Source: Spirometra erinaceieuropaei
Lineage: Eukaryota; Platyhelminthes; Cestoda; Diphyllobothriidea; Diphyllobothriidae
NCBI GenBank assembly: GCA_902702965.1
Contig: CACRXP010001169.1
Location: 62,914-126,913 of the forward strand
DNA: 64,000 bases
Direction of reading: 5' to 3'
This document shows, piece after piece, positions 33,540 to 43,507 of this stretch (positions are counted from its first letter, which is position 1; each line of letters starts with the position of its first letter). The position numbers were made by a program, and so were the translations under genes. The notes below the pieces were generated by a model. That model saw only the letters and a list, made by a program, of their open reading frames with translations. It was not told where the DNA came from and did not search any database.

Positions 33540-34440
33540 CTCCCAAACTGTGGAGGCCGAATCACGGGGGGGGGGAGGTATGTTGAAACGTTTGGGAATA
33601 GATGTGCCAGCACAACTTAGGGAACTTTACTAGTGTGGCCAATCTTACTCGACGACGGCTCCATCCTTCAAGCTGAGCTTCCTGAGGACAGATATATCTA
33701 GGACCGCAGTGTTAATATTTGGGAGTTTTTGTAGACGCAGTACGGGTAAGACGTCTTTCAGGGTTGTCCATAGGAATAAGTACCCCCCACCTTCTTAACT
33801 ATATTTCAACAGAGTATCTACTTATTTGATTTAGGTAGACACACTATATCGCCACTCGAAGGGTGTCTATGTGAGCGCATTCACGCAACCGAATAGGCGA
33901 TTAATAGGAAACCGACTGAAGACAAGAAAATCAGCGCAAACGGCAAGACAGCATAAACTGAAACATCAGATCTTACCATTCGTGGCCTGCAGCTGCATTA
34001 GGAAATAGGTAAGGACAAATGTCTGCGACATTGGCAACGGCGTGGGAGATGAGACAGTGAGCGCTTCCCCGCCAACCTAGTGGCTGACTGACAGAAAACC
34101 AACGAGGCACTAGGAAGCTCACTGGCATCCACTGTCTGATTCTGTTGCCCCTTAGCAGAAAATCCCCTTTATTACAACGATGCCCGACCTCGGAAGTGCG
34201 CAAGACAAATCTAGGTAGGTATGAGTCAACAACGACGGTCTAGGCGCCATTCATTAGATTAGAAACAAAAATCTAGGAGACGGAGCGAAAACAGTGGATG
34301 GCAGCTTCCCAAGGGTAAAGTGCGCCTTCCCTGGCGTTGTCGCCAACAGGGCTCACCGCTAACAGCTTGACGCAGCCGGCAACACAGAGAACAAAGGACG
34401 TTTCCGGCGACCTCTTCGGTGACCAGCATGAAACAGACCA
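33540..34440. other. Intergenic stretch, no recognised gene
   Basis: Short frames only, with a G-run near 33568. It lies between YIPF5 and a Penelope-like copy. Confidence 0.4.
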
Positions 34441-34444
34441 TGAA

Positions 34445-35250
34445 CTTGAATGAGACACGATCGCTGGGACAAAAACTTTATTAGCCTGAAGTTTTTCATT
34501 CCTGCTCGAACCCATCACCAGAGCCAACAGCAGATACGGGTGATTCATGCACAAGGGGCTGCAGTATTTATAGGATGCAGTCGCCATGCTACCGCATACC
34601 TATGAACATTCAAGGCTCCCCCACCGCCCCTACATCGGGGATCGTCCCAATTGGTGTGCTAATTGTTTGATGGCCGACGTTCGCGTCGTCAATTGCTGCA
34701 ATTTCATCACGTGCCTCGGATGTTGGTGTGATGATTGCTCGACCATCTGACGCGCTGACTCTTGTGTTGGGGAAAGTGTTCACCTGTTGCTCCCCGCGTG
34801 TCTAATTACTCCGCTTAGGCGAAGTCTTAGCACCGAGTATTGAAGGGGAAGGTCATTGCACTTGTTAATGGACTGGGGCCAGTAAACCAAGACTCAAGCA
34901 GCTCCCGGCCCACGCGGTTGTCAACTCTTGCGAGAATTTCAGCCTCGTCAAATTTGAATGTGTGGCCGGATCTCGTCGAATGAGCCGCAACTTGAGAGCT
35001 GGCGTCATTTCTCCGTACCACTGCAGAGTGTTCGGCCATTCGCGTTCGGAGCTGTCTTCCGGTTTCTCCGACGTATTTGCTTTGTCCGCAACTGCACCAG
35101 ATCCGATAGACGACTCCAGACGTTTCTATCCGTGGCAGTGGGTCTTTCGGTTTCAGTACCTGATGGCTGCCTCCGGTCTGTGTGCAACTCCATCCCCAAG
35201 TGGTGGACTGTGGACTATGATGTCCATTGGAAATGTCATATAGGAAGTAG
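34445..35250 (-). pseudogene. Penelope-like element (family 1), 5'-truncated
   Basis: The minus strand encodes the GIY-YIG domain with an intact core: SGVVYRIWCSCGQSKYVGET, GRQLRTRMAEHSAVVRRND and RELLESWFTGP. A frameshift before it scrambles the LGVGVAHRPEA-type linker, and another just after WFTGP changes the C-terminus. The 3' UTR (34445-34640) contains the shared TTTATTAGCC / AATAAAG end region. The RT domain is missing. Confidence 0.85.
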
Positions 35251-35254
35251 GCGA

Positions 35255-37220
35255 AAGTGGCAGGGACCAACTCGGCTGGTTGGGGAAGGAAGGAAAAAGA
35301 GGCTGCTGAGGGCAGTGGGCCTCGGCGATTACTCGTTATGTATACTAGGTTGCTTAAATCAGATACGTAGACACTACAGGAATGCAGCTCAGGGAAGATG
35401 CTTATCCCCGTGCTCGACTGGACGCCAATCAGACGGGGAAGGGAGCAGGCGCTGTTAACGACAACGAACCGCGAGGATTACTTCTGATGTATACAAACCT
35501 ACTCAAATTAAATTAAACACGTTAATACAGCTCAACGGTTTCCCGAGGATTCGTGGTATTTTTTGCGCTTTTGAATTGATTAATATGAGGTCCAATAAGT
35601 CAAACATGATTTCGCCAGTAAGGACGTCATAGGAACAAGAGTTTTAACAAGGACACATATTGCCAGACGGGTCAGTAACTGAAAAATTCAAATAGGATTT
35701 ATAGGTTTAATCGCAAACATACCATTTTGAGCATGTGACGGGACTTCTTCTACCATGAAACTAATTAGCACATTTCCTTTATTTTGGGTTACGTTGAGTT
35801 ACAGGTCGACCTTGATATATCGCTGAATACTTTACGATTTTCTGTGTTTTCGATCGATTACCCATACAGACAGATTCTAGTTTATGTGTTTGTCAAAAGC
35901 TCTAGAATAAGATATTTCTTGAAGGCATTTACCAAAGCAGCGAATGTGTGGTGGAGCCAAGAAAAAATCCGACGCTTCTGGCGTTTCCTTCGCTTTGCCA
36001 AAATACTGGTACTTTTCTACCGTAGACGTAAGAACGTGCCTTTCTCATATTATTGCGGGCATTTGCACTGTTTTTGCTCCTTATTAAACTCCGATCTGCG
36101 ATTATTAATGCGCGGCGGAGTGGCCACGTAGATTTTGATATTTTGCTGAAACTGTTAATGTTTTGATCGTTCCATTTCTAAATTACATAAGTATATAAGC
36201 TAGATCGCACAAAAAGTGGCATTCTATATGTTCAAAACTGAAAATGACTGTTTGGTGGTAGTCTTTTCTGTGAAAACCGATATAATCTTCCAAACGGCAA
36301 CGCAATTTCAGCCCATCATTTTAATACTGCACTTTATCTGACTTCTAAGAATCGATAAAAGTCTGGCTCTCTTAAAGTAACCAGTGTGTTAACAAGTTGA
36401 CCCCATGGTTAGCACTGGACAAAAAATCGATTTTCAAGTGTGGCAAGATTTGCTTAGTGAAAATCTCTCGAAGGAAAACATGCTCGGATGAGTAACCGAA
36501 GTCTTGGACGGGTATTAGCGTAGGGGATTGCTCGAATATATCGCAACGTCCATTTTCGATCAAATTTGTGAGCACTTTGCTCAATAAAATTAAATGGACA
36601 CATTTTCTGCACAAGAAGCTGGGCGAACGAGCAAAATGCACCATGTTTAAGACGTCCGAAAACTCACACATAAGTTTCTGTAATCAAGTTTCCTGAGATG
36701 GGTCACGTACTGCACGCGAGTGCCCGTGAACCAAAGACAGAGCGTGCCACGTCCCGCGCAAATACGCGTTTTTCATCTAACTACTGACAACAGACTTCAC
36801 CATGTTCATTTCCGGACTACAGATGAGGACACGACTGTAGATTGAGGGGATGGAGGTACGCACAAAGCTTAATTAGAAACTTTTTGTGAGACAGTTGTTC
36901 TCAAGACGGGCTGTATGCTTGTACAGACAGCCGGTGGGCCAAAGTAGGGTGGGGGCCTGCACAGTGAGGTAGCACAGATCAGTGCCGGAGTGGGCGGCTA
37001 AGCTGGCTGGGAAAACCTCGTGGCGCCGGACTCGAGTTTAGCCCTACACAACAGAGGGGGCACACAGCTTCCTTGGAATTCTACGGTCGAGCTCAACGAT
37101 GGAGATGCAGGGGGCGCCTGCGTCCCGAGGCAAGCAAAGTGTACAGAGAAGAATTCTTACAACGCTATGGTGCAGGAACAGTGATGAATGCAGATTCTTC
37201 GATTATTGTAGTGATAAGTT
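35255..37220. other. Intergenic stretch, no recognised gene
   Basis: About 2 kb with short frames (35784-36131 is the longest plus-strand one, basic and aromatic-rich, without a motif). No repeat family from elsewhere in the window is recognised. Confidence 0.4.
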
Positions 37221-37221
37221 G

Positions 37222-37556
37222 AGGCGAAACTTCACAGTATGTTATTGCCAACAAAGACGAGGGAGAATGGAATGGCTATTTCTGGCTTGTTTGCCGTCGT
37301 CAGCCAGTCATACCCAACTCCGAAGTGTGAAACATCCGAGGCTCGAACTCGTGACCTGTTAGTTAGAAGTCAAACGCCTCTAACCACTGGGCCACGAGTC
37401 CGTTGCGCTGTCGGTTTCGATCGGGAATATACAATGGTAGGGAGTGCTCACCGATGGTTCCTACGGAACTCACTCGTTCCGTTATGCCTTACGAGCTCTT
37501 TCTCGAGCCCAACTAGCATCCGCACAGCGGCGCATGATATAGGCCGTATGTTATTA
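37222..37556 (-). repeat. tRNA-derived SINE (family S1), best reverse copy
   Basis: This is the reverse complement of the S1 unit. It contains GTCGTCAGCCAGTCATACCC, then the antisense B box (GGCTCGAACTCGTGACC), antisense TCTAACCACTGGGCCACGAG (A box) and CTCACCGATGGTTCCTACGG, and ends GGCGCATGATATAGGC. It is followed at once by CGTATGTTATTACCG, which is the start of the same unit again. The tRNA-like boxes are better preserved here than at 18.4 kb. Confidence 0.75.
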
Positions 37557-37560
37557 CCGC

Positions 37561-37790
37561 CTCGGGGTGTTCCACACTTCGGGGTAGGGTATGATTGGCT
37601 GACGACGGCTAATAAGCCATAAATAGCCATTCCAGTCCCACATGTCTTTGTCGGTAATGCCTTTCTGCCTATATCATGCGCCGCTGTGCGGCTGTTGGTT
37701 CGGCTCGAGAGAGGGCCCGTAAGGCATAACGGAACAAGTGAGTTCCGCAGGAACGATCGGTGAGCGACCCCCTATCATTGCAAAACTTCC
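37561..37790 (+). repeat. tRNA-derived SINE (family S1), inverted and permuted copy
   Basis: Begins inside the unit (TTCCACACTTCGGGG, GCTGACGACGGCTAATAAGC), reaches the unit end GTCTTTGTCGGTAATGCC, and then runs straight into the unit start CTGCCTATATCATGCGCCGC and AGGAACGATCGGTGAGCGAC. It faces the reverse copy at 37222-37556. Confidence 0.7.
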
Positions 37791-37879
37791 CCTCCTGAAG
37801 GAGAAGCTCCCGAGGAAACACAACAACAAGACGCCCGAAGAGGACGGTGTCCTCGTTGAAATCTGAAGGTTCGACCGTC

Positions 37880-38300
37880 GTGCCGGACGATGTCCATCGT
37901 GCGTCTCACAGTAAGGTGAGACAGGCACGGTGACTTGTGCGGGTAGGCATGCGCAACATCTACCGCACTCTCTCCTCCTCCCTCCTTGGGCGCGCCATTA
38001 AGACATAGTCAAGTAGACCAGAGGCGGGAGAAGGCTTAGGTGGCTGGCACGGTCGACCCGCACCTGAGCATACCACCGCAACCCCTGGTCCACAACAAAC
38101 ACTTGACCAGGATTTTAACCAACAAAAACGAGTCAGAACGAGGAGGATGATTTAACAACCATGCTCACGACCTACCGGAACGCAAGCGCATCTACCAGCA
38201 TGGAACCAGGCGCCGGAGAACTGCCGGCACACACCAGGCTGCGAGGGCCGTGGTTTGCTGAATCATGACATAGCAGACGCTTACAATCCTTACGCTCTAG
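37880..38300 (-). repeat. Composite family A repeat, inverted
   Basis: Reverse complement of the composite at 16685-17150. GGTGGCTGGCACGGTCGACC, CCACAACAAACACTTGACCA, CCAGCATGGAACCAGGCGCC and TGCTGAATCATGACATAGCA each match blocks there in inverted order. Confidence 0.6.
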
Positions 38301-38525
38301 AAGAGCCGTTGGAATCTACAGGCCATGTGTCAACGCCCTTGCGCCCTGGGTATATGAGGTGGTTGAGCATTCGTGGGGAAATGAGTTAGTTCCTGATGGC
38401 TGTAGGTCGAGCGTTCATGTTGTGCCTGTCTTCAAGAAGAGAGATAAGAAAAAGCCCGAGAACTGGCGCGACGCAAGCCTCACCGACGTTTCGGCAAGGG
38501 TCTTCGTTATCGCCCTGCTCGATTA
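38300..38525 (+). pseudogene. RTE-like LINE fragment (pre-RT region)
   Basis: Translates to a VPDGCRSSVHVVPVFKKRDK block, then KPENWRDASLTDVSARVF. This corresponds to the 'IVPIFKKGDK...ENYRGISL' region before the palm of RTE-type RTs. It stops abruptly at 38525 where foldback sequence begins. Confidence 0.65.
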
Positions 38526-39345
38526 ATTTCAGTGTGCTGGACCGCAGGTATTTTTCTCATTGATTTTCAATGCCCCCAAAAGTCCAATTATATTTCATGG
38601 AAAGCATACATACAGATATTTATTCTTTTGCTCATTCGGTAGACAATCACGTCTTCTTCCAATCCTATACTCGAAGGAAGGGTAACGTCCCGTTTTCAAA
38701 AACTTTTACAATTGCCGAATAATTTTGAACCCGCTCTGACGTTACACTTGCATTCAGGGTTTCCAAACTACAAGCCGCATAATTTCCGTGCACGGAAAAC
38801 CATACATTTCTCTATGGTATTGACAGGAGACCATATTGGGTTCATAATTTAGCAGTGGATTTGATCCATATTGTTAACTTTACAAGGCACATTCGTAAAT
38901 GCAGAAACATGCCGATTTATGAACGGCCATTTCACGGTATTTAACAGTTATCCAATCAAAAACTTTTTTAAAACCGAATTATGTCCCTCCTTCGAATATA
39001 AAATTAGAAGAAGACGTAATTTTCTACCGAATGAGCAAAAGAATGAATATTTGTATGCATGCTTTCCATGAAATATAATTAGACCTTTAAGGGCATCGAA
39101 AATCAATGAGAAAATGCATGCTACCTAAGTAGTCATTTTTTACAGAGTGTAGTATTTGCATGCAGCCAACAAGAAGTTCGTTCGAAAGCTGACATCCAGA
39201 GGTAACTTAATTATGATAGAAATATGCTGCAGGCTGATTAGTTTTAGAGCCGTACTTAATTAATCTTTTCGAATCGAAAACGCATTTCTGAATTTCAGTT
39301 GACAGTTCATGAGTTAGCCAACCTACTGCATTTTTGTCAGTTTCA
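38526..39345. mobile_element. Foldback element, left-truncated copy
   Basis: Begins inside the left arm (TTTTTCTCATTGATTTTCAA, ATTTCATGGAAAGCATACAT), passes the asymmetric centre, and ends at the right terminus TGAGTTAGCCAACCTACTG near 39333. The right arm carries the family blocks ACTTAATTAATCTTTTCG and GGCATCGAAAATCAATGAG. Confidence 0.75.
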
Positions 39346-39349
39346 TAGA

Positions 39350-40270
39350 CCTGCATTGTACAACCTTGCCGCATCTTTCTCGCTGTTGAAATTTAAGCCC
39401 TGAGATGCTTGTCAAGACAGCTAAATGGAATGTTACATAATTGCCTTGTCACCGTAAACACATTTTTGTAGTGTAACTTCATTGAGATTCTATTGTTCTT
39501 AAATACCTACCCGGAATTGGACTTCTCCGGCTACAGCATTCACGTATTTGAACGGAAAACTGTTCTTCCCCTAAAATTTTAAACTGTTTCTCGAAGCCTG
39601 AAAGGTTACCAGCGTACACAAGTTCTCTTGGCGAATTACATTTGGCTGGACCGCACAGACCCTACGGTCCCATTGTCTGGGGGCATACAGAGCTCTACCA
39701 AACTCCCCCGAAATGTCCACGAATATTAATGCGCCATCATTCTTGTGTGTGTGAGGGTGGTTGCTATGCGACACTCAATCCGATGGTGGATTAAATATGT
39801 CCACTTCAATAAGGCGTCCTAGATGCGTAAATATTTTTCTGCATTTTAAAATACATCCATTTATTCATAGATAGCCGAAAGCAGACTCGAGTTACTTACA
39901 AATACATTCTTACGGTTTATGACCATCCGACTCCCCGCCTCCCACACAAGACAGGTGAAGTCTCCATGATCACATCTCGTTACCCATTCTCTAACAGTTG
40001 GAGGGCACTGATATAGCGATGAATGGTGAAACATGACTAGGTGTACAAGAGGGATTTATTATTTCTGACTTGTTGACCCGACTTTGTGATAACGTGAGGA
40101 TGCGACCCAAATTAACTGGTTATAGACAGGACGAGATCTAGTGCTCTAGTCTTCGAAACGCAAATTTTTCTCAGTAGACCTCAATAAGTCGATCATTCAG
40201 TGTATTTGGAGTGTGTGCCCCTCAAAGTGGGCCACGCGGTGGATGCGCTGGATCAACACGGAGGCCACAT
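39350..40270. other. Intergenic stretch, no recognised gene
   Basis: About 0.9 kb, AT-leaning, with short frames only. Confidence 0.4.
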
Positions 40271-40279
40271 CGGATTCTA

Positions 40280-40640
40280 GCAGGCGTTATCGGATTTGCG
40301 CACCATAACAAATGTTGACATTTTGGGGTGCGGTGGCAGACCCGGTTGCCCTGCAGACATCGCGCACACTGTGACCCCTGCCGCCCCCCCCCCATCGTTG
40401 TTGGTCAAAAACCAGGTCATTCGCTGTGTGGACCAGGGGGTGTGGAATGAAACGCCAAGGTGCGGGCTCGACCGTGCCATGCTCCTTGGCCCTTCCCCGC
40501 CTCCGGTCTTCTTGACTCTGTCTTGGCACCGAATCCAGGTGGTGGAGGAGAGGGTGCGGTAGATGCTGCGCAAGTCTACTCTTAAGTCGCCGTCCCTGCT
40601 GTCACCTTGGTGTGGAGCACACGGTGGACATGGTCGGACA
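40280..40640 (+). repeat. Dispersed repeat family A, copy 7
   Basis: Contains a TGCGGGCTCGACCGTGCCA block, CTTGGCACCGAATCCAGGTG, GTAGATGCTGCGCAAGTCT and GGAGCACACGGTGGACATGG in family order. It runs directly into RTE-like sequence at about 40650. Confidence 0.65.
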
Positions 40641-40644
40641 CGAT

Positions 40645-41885
40645 GGTCGAACAGTGTGCGTGACTCATGGACGAGACCCAACCAAGCTGGCTTCCGAGCT
40701 GGGCGTAAATGCGCAAATCAAATTCACACATCGGCGAATGTTGGAATTCTGTCATGGTTTGCACCAACCGACGGCCGCCTGCCTTGCTGATTTAGCCGAA
40801 GTGTTGGATCGCGTCTATCATGAGTCCCGATGGCGGACGATGAAAATAGACGGTATGTCGGCATATCTCATCGCCATGATCGGAGTCCACCATATCTCCA
40901 CCACTGCGCGAGTTGCCGCCGGCAGCAGTCTGTCCCGACAAGGTTGCTTCCTGTTGTCACACCACTAACTGGATTCTCCGAAAGGCCCTACAGGATTTTG
41001 ACGGTGTGGAGTTTGTTACCGGACGCCGGCTGATTGATCTGGCCTACGCCGACGATATCGCTTCGCCAACCGCATACTCTGTTGGTCTACAGTCTGTGAT
41101 ATCAGGGGTAAATGAAGTCGCTACTTCGGTCGGCTTATCTATAAACGTTGTAAAGACCGCTATTTTCCTAGCTGCCCTGCCTCAACTATTGACGACCTAC
41201 TGACCACGATACCGTGGACGAACAAGATCATCAGACCGATCAGTTTACCTATAGACGCCCACAGGACCAAGGTGCTTTTGCTTTTCGTTCCCCTCTAGGT
41301 CAATGACTGTTCCAAAGACCTCGAGAGGCTACTGCCAGATGGACAAAATAAGGACGACATCGTCTCCAGAATCCATGCTGCACAAGAGGTCTTCACAATC
41401 CTTATAGGGTTTCTATGGACCCGACGCGATATCTCCATTACCACAACCTTCCGCGTCTGTCAGGAATCCGTCAATTCAGTCCTCCAAAACTGACGGTGCT
41501 TAAACACCGCTGCATAGAAACCACCCTTTGAGCAAAGTACACTAAGTCTGCACTCGTTGTGTCAACATCAGGTTGTCTAAGGCCATCTACGAAAGAAGAT
41601 TGAAATGGTTTGGGCGCGTTCTCCGTTATACGACCCATGACCTCAGGGTTGGTGCCTTCGGTCTGGCTTTGAAGACGAAGTCAACCTGAAATCTGGCTTT
41701 GTCCGTAAAGACATCGAGATGATTCCTCGACCCTCTGCGTCCGGTCTCCACCGCCGATGAGGGGAATGGGTCCAACCCCCCCCCCCTCCCCCCAGATCTG
41801 CTACCGCAAATCGTCATATTTAGAGAGGTACAGTACGCGATGCCAGCTAGATCAGGCCTGATCAGGGCCACACTAAGGACAAACT
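40645..41885 (+). pseudogene. RTE-like LINE, degenerate
   Basis: RT blocks can be followed through several frames: GRDPTKLASELGVNAQI (start), a LADLAEVLDRVYHESRWRTM block, DLAYADDIASPTAYSVGLQS (ADD box kept), NEVATSVGLSINVVKTAIF, LERLLPDGQNKDDIVSRIHA near 41320-41390, and the 3' tail block GAGAGGTACAGTACGCGATG at about 41823. Many stops and shifts. This is one long but dead copy starting in the RT. Confidence 0.7.
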
Positions 41886-42221
41886 GGCATAGGAAAGCGG
41901 ACAAGCTAGTTGCTCTGTGACTTCAACGCACGAGTGGCACAAATCATCCCACCTTAGAGGCAGTGCCGAATTGTTGGTATGCGGGTAAATGCAATAGTTA
42001 CGCATTTATCCTATTTGAAGCCGTTAAAGAATACAATCTCCGCATCATTAAATCTTCTCGATCTTCCAAACCACAGTGGAACAATGCCGATGCACCAGAG
42101 GTCACTTCAATGGCAATTGCCGGACTATATGCCCGTTAGGAGACGTGACTAACGGGATGTGCTGGCGACAATGACTACGTGGGGCGCCGACCGCTGGACC
42201 ATCTCTACGAGATGAGGTTGC

Positions 42222-42465
42222 AAGTGAACCGTAACGAAACGTCGGGAGGAAACGGTTCGACAATGTGTCCCGTGTGGGGCGATTTCATTCAGGCCAGCTA
42301 AACGCCTGACAGGGACACGTCAAGTCTAAATCGCATCGCACAAGGCTCGGGCAAGTGACCACCTTTCAACAAAAGAGATGGCTGGACTCATTGTAGAAAT
42401 AATTTTTAAAACCCGCGCTCTGGCATCACAGATAGTGAGCAAAGTGCATAATCACAAAATCAACA
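42222..42465 (+). repeat. Imperfect direct repeat, left copy
   Basis: CGGGAGGAAACGGTTCGACA through AGATGGCTGGACTCATTGTA to ATCACAAAATCAACAG. It is about 80-85% similar by eye to 42705-42917, with the same order and orientation. Confidence 0.7.
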
Positions 42466-42704
42466 GCCTCATCGCCGTTGCTTCGAAGATCTTCGCTATT
42501 GTTCTACTCAGGCGATTCCAGGCTGTGCGTGATTCTAGGGCGAGGCCCAACCAAACCGGATGTTGTGCTGGACGTGGATGCGCGGACCAGGTACTCAGAC
42601 TAAGGCGCATTCTCAAATCTCGCCATAGCCACCAGCCACCGACGGTCGTCTGCTTTGTTGACTTTGCCGCCGCGTTCGATTCCGTCCATCGTTAGCCCTT
42701 ATGG
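42466..42704 (+). pseudogene. RTE-like LINE RT fragment between direct repeats
   Basis: Open frame with SLIAVASKIFAIVLLRRFQA, a VRDSRARPNQTGCCAGRGC block and PPTVVCFVDFAAAFDSVHR, the first RT palm motif with its catalytic aspartate. A stop follows immediately. Both ends are sharp and coincide with the two direct repeat copies. Confidence 0.75.
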
Positions 42705-42917
42705 CGAAAAGTCGGGAGAAAACGGTTCGATAATGTGCGGGACGATTCCACTCAGGTCTGCTGAACAACTGAGAGGGACGCATTACGGCTAGATAGCATC
42801 AAGCAAGGCCGCTTTTTCATCAGAAAGACGGCTGGATTCATTGTAGAAATGATTTTCAAAACGTGCGTTCTGGAATCACAGAAAGCGAGCAAACCGCATA
42901 ATTACAAAATCAGCAAG
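42705..42917 (+). repeat. Imperfect direct repeat, right copy
   Basis: GTCGGGAGAAAACGGTTCGA through AGACGGCTGGATTCATTGTA to ATTACAAAATCAGCAAG, matching 42222-42465. Confidence 0.7.
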
Positions 42918-42962
42918 AAGTCTCCTAACACAAATATGCGTAATTAGAGCAACGTAAGCAGG

Positions 42963-42968
42963 TTTATT
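42963..42968 (-). promoter_or_regulatory. ALG11: Candidate ALG11 polyadenylation signal
   Basis: AATAAA on the minus strand, about 225 nt downstream of the ALG11 stop codon. Confidence 0.45.
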
Positions 42969-43190
42969 TTAGCAAATGTTCCCAACATGATGGTGCAAAA
43001 TACACTGCCGTGGGGGTTCACTGACGACGCAAAAGGCGACCGGTGTACATGAAAGAACACTAGACACAACAAATTACTGTACGACATCAGTTGGGAGGAA
43101 TCAAGCCGATATGCAAATACCACAGCCCGAGGAAGGAACAACAGCGGGTTAGTAGAGCGCGGTAAGAGGAATATTCCCAGAGGCTGGAGC

Positions 43191-43507
43191 CTATGCCTGA
43201 AGGCACTGCAGGAACCCCATCCACCCCCGAGTGAACGCCGCCTCGGAAAACATGGTGCTGGCGCGCGCAGCAGCGGCCTCGCCGATCGCCTGTCTTTGTG
43301 CTGGGTTCATTCGCACCAGGACGTACTCAAACAGACGTGCGTACTCCGTTTCCGTGGTGGCCAGGAAGCCGACGGTGGGCTTACTTGGTAGCGCTTCACC
43401 GGCCGCAGCGGGCAGGTGACCTTGAGATGGACCAATGATATCAGTGAGTGGACCGCCGGAGCGGTGAGCGATCGTCACGAGACCAGCGGCCATGCCCTCC
43501 ACTATGC
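43191..43507 (-). CDS. ALG11: ALG11 exon 4 with stop
   Basis: Acceptor CCCCTTAG after a C-rich tract. It encodes GIVEGMAAGLVTIAHRSGGP and the alanine-rich C-terminus ending FLQCLQA, then TAG. Confidence 0.93.
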
